Source: Crocinitomicaceae bacterium (GTDB lineage Bacteria; Bacteroidota; Bacteroidia; Flavobacteriales_D; Crocinitomicaceae). Taken from it: a stretch of DNA of 64,000 nucleotides. Shown in pieces: positions 51,269 through 60,106 of the stretch. Below the pieces are notes generated by a model. It searched no databases and was not told the DNA's origin. It was given only the letters and a program-made list of their open reading frames with translations. Position 1 is the stretch's first letter; each line of letters begins with the position of its first letter. Made by a program: the position numbers and the translations under genes. The DNA lies in the NCBI GenBank assembly GCA_020635955.1, contig JACJYW010000014.1, positions 3,750-67,749 on the forward strand. The letters run 5' to 3'.

Positions 51269-53677
51269 ATGAAAAAAATCTCTTTTTGGATTTGCTTAAT
51301 TGTACTAAGTGCGATATCAAACGTTGGTTTTACCCAGGTCAATGATAATGACTCCATCCCAAAGATTAATACCAAAATTGAATCAACTGGATTAGATTTT
51401 GAGTTTAAAAATTACACCGATTCAATTAGTTTAGAATTACTTGATAAAGGAATACTGACCTTTAAATGGGAGGATATCAAGACTGATTACCCATTAGTTG
51501 GTATCCGATTAAAACAACAGAATGATTGGATAGAAAGGATTGCAGATATAAATTCCAAGGAGATCATATTCGAAGATATAAGTGAAAATGAACTTTTTTA
51601 TTTTCAAATTGGAACAGGAGAATCTGAAAATTCTATCGCATATCAAACGGATGATTTAAAATGTCATTCCATTAGTGAGAATGTTTTCAAAAACTTTAAC
51701 GCTAAAGGAAAAGTAGAAGAAGCAGATATCTTCTTCGCGATACAAAATTCAAAGTTGAATGATATTCTTTCATTCTATCCAAATGCTACCTACACCATTA
51801 AGTACAATACCAAAATTGGAGATAAACAGAATAAGGCCAATCCCGAAAAATCTCCCTGGACAACAGAGGAAAATGTGGAGATTAATACGGTAAAGTATAA
51901 ATTGAAAGATCTTGTTGGTGGAGAAAAATACGTTTACAAGATTGGTATTGTTCTGGATGATAAAACCATATGGTCTAAGAAAGGCAAATTTGATGCGCTA
52001 AGAGGATGGGGGGTTTTCAAATTATTTGTTTTACTTGGAGCACTTGGCTTATTCATTTTTGGAATGAAGATAATGTCCGAAGGACTTCAGAAAGCAGCTG
52101 GATCAAGATTGAGAAACATGTTGGGTTCTATCACTTCTAATAGAGTTAAAGGTGTTTTAACTGGTTTTGGAATCACGTCATTTGTTCAATCTTCATCCGT
52201 TACAACCGTAATGACAGTAAGTTTTGTTAATGCTGGCTTAATGACCTTGAGACAATCAGCTGGGGTTATGATGGGAGCAAACATAGGAACTACCATAACC
52301 GCTTGGTTGATTCTTGTATTTGGTTTCAAAGTTGATATTGGTGAATATGCCTTGATTTTTATTGCATTCGGTTCTCCATTTTTATTCTTCTCAAAGGGTA
52401 AATCAAGAGCTTGGGCAAGCACAATAATTGGTTTTTCGTTACTATTTATGGGATTAGGAGCATTGAAAGATGCTGTACCAGAACTTGGACCGGATTCGGC
52501 ATTAGTACAATTCTTCATTGACTTTAAAGATTCATGGTATGGTCCTTTGATGTTCGTGTTCTTAGGTGCAATTGTTACTATCGTTATTCAATCTTCTTCT
52601 GCTGCCATGGCTTTGACCATGACATTGGTTGCTGGAGGGGTAATCCCTTTTGAAGTAGCAGCTGCTATGATCCTTGGTGAAAACATTGGAACTACTATTA
52701 CAGCAGAGCTAGCATCTCTTGTAGGAAACGTTCATGCAAAAAGATCTGCCAGAATTCACTCATTGTTCAATATAATTGGAGTTGGTTGGGCAATTCTATT
52801 GTTTCCGTTAATATTAAAAGGACTTTCTTTCATGATAGAAGGCGATCCTTATACAGACGGTGATGCGGCTAACCTGGGACTAGCTCTATTTCATTCATCA
52901 TTTAATACATTGAACGTATTGATCTTGATTGGATTTGTGCCTTGGTTGGTTCGATTAGCTGAAAGAACAGTGAAATCAAGAGGTGCAAAAGATGAAGAGT
53001 TTCATCTTGACTTTATTAGCACCGGTATGATGGGTACTTCGAATCTAGCCATTTTAGAAGCTCAAAAAGAGGTGGCGAAATTTGGTGAAATTACAAGTCG
53101 TATGTCAGGTTTTACTCGTGAGTTATTGACCGAACAGAATAAAAAAGAGAAGAATAAACTCTTTGAGAAAATTGAAAAATACGAACAGATAACTGACCGA
53201 GTTGAAATTGAGGTCGCTAACTACCTTTCTAAAGTTTCTGAAGGTGATATGTCTGAAGAAACCGCTATGAGAGTTCGATCAATGCATTCAATAGTTAACG
53301 ACCTTGAAAGAATTGGTGATATTTTCTATCAAATATCAAAAACCATTGAAAGAAAGGACGAAAACAAATTGTATTTCATGCCAGAACAAAGAGAAAGTTT
53401 ACATGAAATGTTTGATTTGATTGATGAAGCTTTTAACGTGATGGTTTCTAATTTAGGGTCTGACTGGGAAGCTGTTTCTATTGAAGAAGCAAACGCCGTA
53501 GAAAGTCAAATTAATAAGAAAAGAGACGAAATGAGAAAAGAACATCTACAAAAAATGCAGGAAAAAGACTTCCACATGGAAAGTGGAATGATCTATAATG
53601 ATATCTTCTCTTCTTGTGAGAAAGTAGGTGATCACATTATTAATGTTACGGAAGCCATAGTTGGAATAATCAATTAA
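51269..53677 (+). CDS. Na/Pi cotransporter with extra N-terminal periplasmic domain and PhoU-like tail
   Basis: An 802-residue inner-membrane protein. The signal-like N-terminus (MKKISFWICLIVLSAISNVG) precedes about 225 extra residues of strand-rich sequence with two fibronectin-III-like modules (closing with GGEKYVYKIGIVLDD). The Na/Pi-cotransporter region runs from about 250 to 560 and carries the paired FVQSSSVTT (Q307) and VIQSSSAAM (Q441) motifs. A PhoU-like helical domain (about 575-800) closes the protein. Usual members are about 530-600 residues and lack the N-terminal modules. The start at 51269 gives the signal. A strong terminator follows. Confidence 0.9.
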   Translation: MKKISFWICLIVLSAISNVGFTQVNDNDSIPKINTKIESTGLDFEFKNYTDSISLELLDKGILTFKWEDIKTDYPLVGIRLKQQNDWIERIADINSKEIIFEDISENELFYFQIGTGESENSIAYQTDDLKCHSISENVFKNFNAKGKVEEADIFFAIQNSKLNDILSFYPNATYTIKYNTKIGDKQNKANPEKSPWTTEENVEINTVKYKLKDLVGGEKYVYKIGIVLDDKTIWSKKGKFDALRGWGVFKLFVLLGALGLFIFGMKIMSEGLQKAAGSRLRNMLGSITSNRVKGVLTGFGITSFVQSSSVTTVMTVSFVNAGLMTLRQSAGVMMGANIGTTITAWLILVFGFKVDIGEYALIFIAFGSPFLFFSKGKSRAWASTIIGFSLLFMGLGALKDAVPELGPDSALVQFFIDFKDSWYGPLMFVFLGAIVTIVIQSSSAAMALTMTLVAGGVIPFEVAAAMILGENIGTTITAELASLVGNVHAKRSARIHSLFNIIGVGWAILLFPLILKGLSFMIEGDPYTDGDAANLGLALFHSSFNTLNVLILIGFVPWLVRLAERTVKSRGAKDEEFHLDFISTGMMGTSNLAILEAQKEVAKFGEITSRMSGFTRELLTEQNKKEKNKLFEKIEKYEQITDRVEIEVANYLSKVSEGDMSEETAMRVRSMHSIVNDLERIGDIFYQISKTIERKDENKLYFMPEQRESLHEMFDLIDEAFNVMVSNLGSDWEAVSIEEANAVESQINKKRDEMRKEHLQKMQEKDFHMESGMIYNDIFSSCEKVGDHIINVTEAIVGIIN

Positions 53678-53693
53678 TCTAGATAGTTAATTC

Positions 53694-53730
53694 AAAAAAA
53701 TACCTCCTGAAATCAGGAGGTATTTTTTTT
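53694..53730. terminator. Bidirectional terminator
   Basis: A near-perfect hairpin (53694-53710 pairing with 53713-53729) with A/T runs on both sides sits between the convergent cotransporter and S41 peptidase genes. It should stop transcription from both directions. Confidence 0.92.
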
Positions 53731-53767
53731 ACTGTATGATCTTCTATCTGTCTAAACCTGTCAGTTC

Positions 53768-55381
53768 TTAATAGCTTTTCAACATGGAAACAAGCGATCT
53801 ACCTGAACGGAACTTTTTAAGCGCTTCCTGTACATCCAGGTCGTCCTGAACATAAACCATATAATATCCGTTATCCTGCCACACATGTCTGGCAATTTCA
53901 GCTTTGATCCTGTTTTTAATTGTGATACGGGAAGTAATGATATCCATTGGATCTTCTTCTACACCCAGCGTAGATGCATAGGCGATAAAATCAGTAAACA
54001 TCCCATTATCAACATCAAACTTCTTAAAGAATGAATCAAAACTTACCAAAGAAGGACGATATCTGTCCAGGTACTTAATTGCGAAGTGATTAAACACACC
54101 ATGATAGTATAGGTTGCTCAAATAAAAAGAGGCTCCAACAGTATCATTTGGAATAAAAATGTCAGGATAGATCCCTCCTCCACCGTAAACGGTTCTTCCG
54201 GCAACGGTTTTATACTTTAGATCTTTGTCTACTTTAACACTATCTTCATTTAACAGCTCTCCGCTTTCTATTCTATTATAATAATCATTGTTGTAATCAA
54301 CGCCATCTCCGTAAGGCTTCTGGATTGAACGACCTGATGGAGTATAGTATCTTGAAATGGTCAAACGCAAAGCACTTCCATCCGTAAATTCATTTTGATC
54401 CTGAACCAATCCTTTTCCAAAAGATCTTCTACCCATGATCAAACCTCTGTCATTATCCTGAATGGCACCAGCAACGATCTCAGATGCCGAAGCTGAAAGC
54501 GAATTGATCAATATGATCAACTCTGTATCTTCCAAAATACCTTTAGATGTAGAATAGTATTCTTTCTTAGGACTTTTTCTACCTTCAGTGTACACGATCA
54601 ATTTTCCGCTTTCTAAAAACTCATCTGCAATTTCAGTGGCTGCGAACATCAAACCTCCACCATTATTTCTTAAGTCAAAGATCAGCTTTTTCATTCCTTT
54701 TGACTTCAACGCCTTTGCTGCTTCATGGAATTCATCTGACGATTGATACGTAAAGCTGTTCAATTTGATAAATCCAACTTCATCATCCAGCATTATTGCG
54801 GCATCTATTGAACTTACCGGAATCGTACCCCTTGTAATGTTAAGGGTTTGAGTATCTCCACGTCTGTAAACCTTTACCTTCACATCAGTTCCTGCTTTTC
54901 CTTTCAACTTTTCCATGACATCTTCATTCGTCAATTCACCACCCGTGATGTCTTCACCATCAATTTCGATCAATCGGTCACCAGGCATCATTCCAGCGCC
55001 TTCAGATGGAGACCCTGGTAATACATGTGTGGCAACTAGTGAATCATTATGTATTAAGAAACGAATTCCAACCCCACCAAAATTTCCTTCCAATTGCTCG
55101 TTAACCATTTCAAGATCTGATGCCGGTATATAAGCTGAATGAGGGTCCAATTTATGGATCATCCCCTCTATTGAACTTTCAATCAAAAGATCATGATCTA
55201 CCGAATCCACATATTTATCCTCGATCATTTCAAGGATAGTGTTGAACTTATTACTGTTTTGAACGATAGGATCTGTAAATCCACCTTGAGGAACAAACAT
55301 GGTTCCCAACCAAATTCCAAGGCCTAGAGTTGCTCCAATGAGCATTGGAATAAAAAATGATCTGTTTCTGTTATTCTCCAT
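53768..55381 (-). CDS. S41-family C-terminal processing peptidase (CtpA type)
   Basis: A 537-residue exported or membrane-anchored protease. An N-terminal signal anchor (about 8-30) is followed by a PDZ domain (about 80-175) with GNFGGVGIRF and SPSEGAGMMPGDRLIEIDG, then the S41 core. The catalytic Ser is the middle one of LSASASEIV (S298) and the Lys is in RSFGKGLVQ (K323). A C-terminal domain follows. The ATG at 55381 is preferred to a TTG one codon upstream. It overlaps the dCMP-deaminase-type gene by 11 bases. It is a second S41 enzyme, clearly different from the longer one at 27199. Confidence 0.93.
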   Translation of the reverse strand: MENNRNRSFFIPMLIGATLGLGIWLGTMFVPQGGFTDPIVQNSNKFNTILEMIEDKYVDSVDHDLLIESSIEGMIHKLDPHSAYIPASDLEMVNEQLEGNFGGVGIRFLIHNDSLVATHVLPGSPSEGAGMMPGDRLIEIDGEDITGGELTNEDVMEKLKGKAGTDVKVKVYRRGDTQTLNITRGTIPVSSIDAAIMLDDEVGFIKLNSFTYQSSDEFHEAAKALKSKGMKKLIFDLRNNGGGLMFAATEIADEFLESGKLIVYTEGRKSPKKEYYSTSKGILEDTELIILINSLSASASEIVAGAIQDNDRGLIMGRRSFGKGLVQDQNEFTDGSALRLTISRYYTPSGRSIQKPYGDGVDYNNDYYNRIESGELLNEDSVKVDKDLKYKTVAGRTVYGGGGIYPDIFIPNDTVGASFYLSNLYYHGVFNHFAIKYLDRYRPSLVSFDSFFKKFDVDNGMFTDFIAYASTLGVEEDPMDIITSRITIKNRIKAEIARHVWQDNGYYMVYVQDDLDVQEALKKFRSGRSLVSMLKSY

Positions 55382-55802
55382 CAATTTCTTCTAAATGTCT
55401 AACCTCAATTCCGTACTCTGATAAGAACTCTATTCCAGACGTATCCTTGTACTTAATATTGTATACCACACGCTTGATCCCTGCCTGAATTATCAATTTA
55501 CTGCATTCCTTGCATGGCGAAAGTGTAATATATAATGTTGCATCATCAGCACTTTGTGTACTTTTTGCCACTTTTAAAATGGCATTGGCTTCAGCATGTA
55601 ATACAAACCAGTGCGTCTCTCCATTATCATCTTCACAGCAATTCGTATAACCGGAAGGCGTTCCATTATAACCATCAGAGATGATCATGTTGTCTTTGAC
55701 GATCAATGCGCCCACCTGTTTACGTTGACAATAGGACAACTTTGCCCATTCCCTGGCCATCTTTAAATAGGCCGAATCATACTTATCCTGCTTTGAATCC
55801 AC
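55371..55802 (-). CDS. dCMP deaminase-family protein
   Basis: A 143-residue zinc enzyme of the cytidine/deoxycytidylate deaminase family, deaminating dCMP to dUMP for dTTP supply. The zinc site is in LHAEANAIL and LSPCKECSKLI. The nucleotide-binding KQVGALIVKDNMIISDGYNG segment is typical of ComEB/dCMP deaminases. The start is GTG at 55802 because the first ATG downstream would cut into the conserved AYLKMAREWAKLSY. It overlaps the downstream peptidase gene by 11 bases. Confidence 0.9.
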   Translation of the reverse strand: MDSKQDKYDSAYLKMAREWAKLSYCQRKQVGALIVKDNMIISDGYNGTPSGYTNCCEDDNGETHWFVLHAEANAILKVAKSTQSADDATLYITLSPCKECSKLIIQAGIKRVVYNIKYKDTSGIEFLSEYGIEVRHLEEIDGE

Positions 55803-55821
55803 TGGTAATTATTGTAACACA

Positions 55822-55829
55822 CAAATGTA
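55822..55829 (-). promoter_or_regulatory. -7 element of the dCMP deaminase operon
   Basis: On the minus strand TACATTTG is a perfect TAnnTTTG match, about 20 bases before the GTG start. It is flanked by two copies (plus strand) of TGTAACAC at 55813-55820 and 55834-55841, 21 bases apart. Confidence 0.4.
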
Positions 55830-55918
55830 CTAATGTAACACCTTGAAACTGCTAATTTTCGTTAAAATGTCTCTGATTAGCTATATTTAATGATTCTAAC
55901 ATCCAAAATCTCTTAGCT

Positions 55919-56377
55919 ATGAAAAGTTCAATTATCCTCCTTATCCTCATATCAGGTATAATACTGTCTTGTGAGAAAGAAAATGAAGTAATGATGATCG
56001 GAGAATGGCAACTTACTAAAAGAGGATCATCTGTATCATCCGCCGGCGACATAAAATTGAGCATTTTTGAAGATGGGACGTTCCTAAAGACAGATCTAGT
56101 GAGTACCGGACAAGCAGATGCAGAAATACAAACAAAAGAAGGTAGTTGGAGCATATTTAACGACTCCATTCATTTTACAATAACAATAGATAAGACGATA
56201 ACTACTCAATCAGTTGGGGGACTTGATAGTTTTTACACGGTTCCTTGTACTGAAAATTCCACCCTCAAATCAATAGATAAAAATACTCTTGTGCTTGATT
56301 ATGACGAATCCAGTCTTTGTTTCTGGTATTTTTTTTATGATGGTCCAATTGAAGATGAATACACGCGTGTGAAATGA
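55919..56377 (+). CDS. Lipocalin-like lipoprotein
   Basis: A 152-residue lipoprotein (MKSSIILLILISGIILSCEK). The mature part begins with MIGEWQLTKRGSS and has the alternating-strand, ending-with-YDES pattern of lipocalin-like (DUF4923-type) domains of Bacteroidetes lipoproteins. No ligand is known. It lies 36 bases before rsgA. Confidence 0.72.
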   Translation: MKSSIILLILISGIILSCEKENEVMMIGEWQLTKRGSSVSSAGDIKLSIFEDGTFLKTDLVSTGQADAEIQTKEGSWSIFNDSIHFTITIDKTITTQSVGGLDSFYTVPCTENSTLKSIDKNTLVLDYDESSLCFWYFFYDGPIEDEYTRVK

Positions 56378-56412
56378 AAGGCTTTCCGTATTTTTGAGGA
56401 TAAAAGAAATCT

Positions 56413-57357
56413 CTGAAAACAGGAATTGTCATAAAATCTACCGGTAGTTGGTATCGCGTATTGGATGCAGACCATAAGGAATGGGATTGCCGCATCAGAG
56501 GTAAATTACGGATCCAGGGCATTAAATCCACCAACCCGGTTGCCGTTGGGGATGAAGTTATGTTTGAGTTGGAAGAGGATGAAGTAACAGGGGTGATCAA
56601 AGAGATCTTACCTAGAAAGAACTACATCATTCGAAAATCGATAAACCTTAGCAAAAGGTCACACATTCTGGCTGCCAATATTGATCATGTTTATTTACTG
56701 GTTACACTGGTTGCGCCTCAAACACAAACCGGTTTTATTGACCGATTCCTGGTTACTGCTGAAGCTTATCATATACACGTTACGATCCTATTTAATAAGG
56801 TAGACTTGTATGCTGAAGAGGATATGGAAATATTGGAAGATTTCATGTCTATATACCGGTCAGCAGGATACAGATGCCTTACTATTTCTGCAAAAAGTGA
56901 AAAATCTGTAGCTTTTTTGAGAGATGAGATAAAAGGCAAAAAGGTGATGTTTGGCGGACATTCAGGAGTAGGTAAGTCTACCCTCATCAATTCTATTGAT
57001 CCTAACCTGGATTTGAAAACAGGTGAAATATCCACTTATCATTTAAGTGGGCAACATACGACCACTTTTGCTGAAATGTTTGAATTACATTCTGGCGGAT
57101 ATATTATTGACACGCCCGGAATTAAAGCATTTGGATTGATAGACTTCGATAAAGCAGAATTATCGCATTATTTTCCTGAAATGAGAAAGGTTTTGAACGA
57201 ATGTAAATTCAATAATTGCCAGCATTTGAATGAACCACATTGCGCAGTGAAAGAAGCGGTTGAAGAAGGAAAAATTGCGCCTGAGCGCTATTACAGCTAT
57301 ATCAAGATGATGGAGGAAGATGAGGACGAATCATATAGAAAGGATATCTATAAATAA
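56413..57357 (+). CDS. rsgA: Ribosome small-subunit-dependent GTPase RsgA, apparent CTG start
   Basis: RsgA is a circularly permuted GTPase that matures the 30S subunit. The protein has an OB domain, then the GTPase domain with FNKVD (G4), GGHSGVGKST (G1) and DTPGIKAFG (G3), then a zinc-binding C-terminus with C..NNCQHLNEPHC. The conserved N-terminus LKTGIVIKSTGSWYRV lies in frame at 56413-56460, but the frame has no ATG, GTG or TTG before it and a stop at 56401. The only initiation codon that would keep the motif is CTG at 56413 (or ATT at 56425). A TTG at 56461 would delete it. Hence a non-AUG start, or a sequencing slip. The stop overlaps the dtd start by one base. Confidence 0.9.
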   Translation: MKTGIVIKSTGSWYRVLDADHKEWDCRIRGKLRIQGIKSTNPVAVGDEVMFELEEDEVTGVIKEILPRKNYIIRKSINLSKRSHILAANIDHVYLLVTLVAPQTQTGFIDRFLVTAEAYHIHVTILFNKVDLYAEEDMEILEDFMSIYRSAGYRCLTISAKSEKSVAFLRDEIKGKKVMFGGHSGVGKSTLINSIDPNLDLKTGEISTYHLSGQHTTTFAEMFELHSGGYIIDTPGIKAFGLIDFDKAELSHYFPEMRKVLNECKFNNCQHLNEPHCAVKEAVEEGKIAPERYYSYIKMMEEDEDESYRKDIYK

Positions 57358-57809
57358 TGAAAGCTGTTATTCAACGCGTATCTGAAGCGTCTGTTGCTAT
57401 AGATGGTAAATTAAAAAGTTCCATTCTACAGGGCTATTTGATCTTGCTGGGAGTTGCAGAGAATGATACTGATGATGATCTTGAATGGTTGGTAAATAAG
57501 ATCTATAATCTCCGTATATTCTCTGATGATGAAGGATTAATGAACTTATCCATTGAAGATGTGAACGGAGATATTTTGGTGATCTCTCAATTCACGCTAC
57601 ATGCAAAAACTAAAAAAGGAAACAGGCCATCATACATTGAAGCAGCTAAACCTGATATTGCCATTCCATTCTATGAAAAATTCACCCAAAGATTATCCGA
57701 CCTAATGGGTAAAGAGATAAAAACAGGTGAGTTTGGTGCAAATATGCAGGTACAGTTGATCAATGATGGTCCCGTTACGATTATTATAGATACCAAAAAC
57801 AAAACTTAA
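57357..57809 (+). CDS. dtd: D-aminoacyl-tRNA deacylase
   Basis: Dtd removes D-amino acids wrongly charged onto tRNA. The 150-residue protein starts with MKAVIQRVSEASVAIDG and has the active-site SQFTLHAKTKKGNRPSYIEA. The C-terminal NDGPVTIIID includes the Gly-cisPro region. The length is typical. It overlaps the rsgA stop by one base (TAATG). A glycosyltransferase gene follows. Confidence 0.95.
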   Translation: MKAVIQRVSEASVAIDGKLKSSILQGYLILLGVAENDTDDDLEWLVNKIYNLRIFSDDEGLMNLSIEDVNGDILVISQFTLHAKTKKGNRPSYIEAAKPDIAIPFYEKFTQRLSDLMGKEIKTGEFGANMQVQLINDGPVTIIIDTKNKT

Positions 57810-57836
57810 GGATAAGCGTTTCGTAGATTTAAACAC

Positions 57837-58796
57837 GTGAAGAAATTCCTCATCATAAGATTCAGTTCCATTGGAGATATCGTTTTGACAACTCCGGTAA
57901 TTCGTTGTTTGAAGGAACAAGGAGGAGGCGAGGTTCATTTCATCACTAAATCAGCTTTTAAAGGAATTTTAGGTCAAAATCCATATATCGATAAACTGAT
58001 CACAATAGATAATGAGATCACTGAGGTGTTGGAAGAATTGAAAAAGGAAGAATATGATCATATCATTGATCTACATCACAATTTAAGGAGTTTAAGACTT
58101 AAAAAAGCCCTGGGTCGACCAGCGACAGCCTTTCCCAAATTGAATTTTGAAAAATTTTTACTGACAAGTTTGAAGATCAATAAAATGCCGGATGTACATG
58201 TTGTTGATCGGTATTTCGAAACGGTGAAGAAACTGGGAATTACTAATGATGGTACAGGATTAGATTATTTCATTCCTGAAAAAGACGTGGTTGACCTAAA
58301 TAATTACAATTTGCCAAACAAATATGTTGTCTTTGCTATTGGAGCTCAATTTGCCACCAAACGTTTGCCGAATGAAAAGATCATTGAGATCATCAAACAA
58401 ATAGATTTTCCTGTGGTTCTTTTGGGAGGACCTACAGATTTTGAAAATGCAATTGAAATAAAAAGTCAATGTGAGGTGATCGATCTGGTGGGTCAGGTCA
58501 ACATCAACCAATCAGCCTCAATTGTGCAGCAAGCAAAAAAGGTGATCACCCATGACACCGGTATGATGCATATTGCTGTGGCGTTCAAAAAACCAATTAT
58601 TTCTATTTGGGGAAATACCGTTCCATCTTTAGGTATGTATCCTTATTATCCCAATCATCCGGAATTATATTCAATTCACGAAGTAAATGTTAAATGCAGA
58701 CCTTGTTCAAAGATCGGTTATCAAAAATGCCCAAAAAAGCACTTTAAATGCATGTTAGAACAGGATGTCAACGCAATTGTTGATGCAATTAATTAA
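57837..58796 (+). CDS. Glycosyltransferase family 9 (heptosyltransferase-like)
   Basis: A 319-residue cytoplasmic or peripheral glycosyltransferase of LPS-core type. The N-terminal RFSSIGDIVLTTPVIRCLK and the later ITHDTGMMHIAVAFKKPIISIWG are the family signatures. The C-terminal region has four Cys (CRPCS...CPKKHFKC). In this phylum such enzymes add sugars other than heptose. The start is GTG at 57837, 27 bases after dtd. The 3' end overlaps the next, convergent gene by eight bases. Confidence 0.9.
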   Translation: MKKFLIIRFSSIGDIVLTTPVIRCLKEQGGGEVHFITKSAFKGILGQNPYIDKLITIDNEITEVLEELKKEEYDHIIDLHHNLRSLRLKKALGRPATAFPKLNFEKFLLTSLKINKMPDVHVVDRYFETVKKLGITNDGTGLDYFIPEKDVVDLNNYNLPNKYVVFAIGAQFATKRLPNEKIIEIIKQIDFPVVLLGGPTDFENAIEIKSQCEVIDLVGQVNINQSASIVQQAKKVITHDTGMMHIAVAFKKPIISIWGNTVPSLGMYPYYPNHPELYSIHEVNVKCRPCSKIGYQKCPKKHFKCMLEQDVNAIVDAIN

Positions 58797-59481
58797 CTCG
58801 GTAGGTTAGCGTTCCAATCACAATTGGAGCACCTTTTACTTCTTCAGCATCTGATTTAAATGACATGTCTCCCAGTAGATTCAAGTATTTATCATAACCA
58901 GAGTCTTCCATTGTAAGCGTAACAACCACAGCCGAATTTCCCAGTTTACTGTCTTTAGTTTCAAAAACTCCACCAGCATAATCCCATCCAAAACCTGAAA
59001 ATTCGAAGTTTTTACCTTCGTTCCATTCCACCAATTCGGTCAATGGCATTCCTGTATACAAACCTTCTGTTGTTTGAACTTTTTGAGTTCCCTGATTCTC
59101 AAAATCCGAGCTCCATTTTATATTATAGGCTTCAATGAAATCAACTTTTTCAGGATCATCTTCTTTAAATACATATTTGATTCTATATCCTGTATTCGGA
59201 TCATTTAACACCGTACTCATTAACATTACTGTTCCTTCAGCATACCATGAAGTATCATCATCCAGATTTTCTGCACCAAATTGCTCGTAAACCGCAGATT
59301 TAGTTTTGAAGTTTCCATAATCCTCAAGAAACTCTATTGAGTTCTCATTATCTCCCACTTCCATTGTATCAGTTTCAACAGATTCTGTTGTAGATTCATT
59401 TTCGGTTCCGGTTTCAGCTTCTCCGCTTCCACAAGAATACAGGAATAACAATATCCCCAACGCAATAAAATAATTTTTCAT
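58789..59481 (-). CDS. Lipoprotein of unknown function
   Basis: A 230-residue lipoprotein (MKNYFIALGILLFLYSCGSG) with a Thr/Glu-rich linker (about 18-45). The mature domain (about 50-225) has GYRIKYVFKEDDPEKVDFIE and the WNEGKNFEFSGFGWDYAG pattern. I do not recognise it. It lies three bases after the thioesterase stop. Confidence 0.7.
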   Translation of the reverse strand: MKNYFIALGILLFLYSCGSGEAETGTENESTTESVETDTMEVGDNENSIEFLEDYGNFKTKSAVYEQFGAENLDDDTSWYAEGTVMLMSTVLNDPNTGYRIKYVFKEDDPEKVDFIEAYNIKWSSDFENQGTQKVQTTEGLYTGMPLTELVEWNEGKNFEFSGFGWDYAGGVFETKDSKLGNSAVVVTLTMEDSGYDKYLNLLGDMSFKSDAEEVKGAPIVIGTLTYRVN

Positions 59482-59483
59482 AG

Positions 59484-59996
59484 CTATATTTTAAATATTG
59501 ATTTCAATTCTGTCGCATCATCCGGTTTCATTTTTCCAGCTAAAACCAAAGCCAATTGACGTCTTCTTAAAGCGGCCAGGAATCTCTTATGTTCTTCTTC
59601 CGTTTCAGGGATCAATTCAGGAACATGAATGGGCGCTCCGTTTTGATCAACAGCCACGAAAGTGTAAATCGCCTGATTACTTTGATGTCTGGCACCTGTA
59701 ATTCGATCTTCGACAAACACATCTATGATCACCTCCATAGAAGATGAGTATGCTCGTGAAACTTTTGCTTCAAGAGTTACAATTGCTCCCAGATCAATAG
59801 GTTCTCCAAAAGAAACATGATTGATGGATGCCGTCACCACAACCCTTTTTGCATGCCTATGAGCGGATACTGCAGCAATCTCATCCATCCAGGCTAATAA
59901 TGCCCCACCAAATAATTTGCCGAGTGAATTTGTCTCATGTGGTAAAACCACTTTTGTTTGGATAGCCAGAGATTCTTTTGCTGCTTTTGCTTTCAT
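59484..59996 (-). CDS. Acyl-CoA thioesterase (hotdog fold)
   Basis: A 170-residue acyl-CoA thioester hydrolase of the YciA/BACH type. The core reads NSLGKLFGGALLAWMDEIAA (active-site Asp/Glu region of the hotdog helix) and later NHVSFGEPIDLGAIV. The C-terminal helix is Arg-rich (FLAALRRRQ). The open frame reaches a GTG at 60029, but the ATG at 59996 fits the family's N-terminus. It is followed by a lipoprotein gene three bases on. Confidence 0.88.
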   Translation of the reverse strand: MKAKAAKESLAIQTKVVLPHETNSLGKLFGGALLAWMDEIAAVSAHRHAKRVVVTASINHVSFGEPIDLGAIVTLEAKVSRAYSSSMEVIIDVFVEDRITGARHQSNQAIYTFVAVDQNGAPIHVPELIPETEEEHKRFLAALRRRQLALVLAGKMKPDDATELKSIFKI

Positions 59997-60051
59997 GACA
60001 AAACTTTTACCAAAGGTATTAATTTCCACTTTGCGAATGGTGTGTAAAAAA

Positions 60052-60086
60052 AATCCCGCCGAACTTTAAATTGAAGCGGCGGGATT
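60052..60086 (-). terminator. Terminator of the PpiD/SurA-type gene
   Basis: A 10-bp GC-rich stem (60052-60061 pairing with 60077-60086) is followed on the minus strand by a run of eight T (the run of A at 60046-60053 on the plus strand). It is placed 21 bases after the stop at 60107. Confidence 0.9.
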
Positions 60087-60106
60087 CTCAATGTGTTATT
60101 ATCTAA

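Noticed and set aside
56461..56463. TTG as the start of rsgA
   Set aside because: It would remove the conserved K-S-T-G-S-W segment of the OB domain that is in frame upstream.
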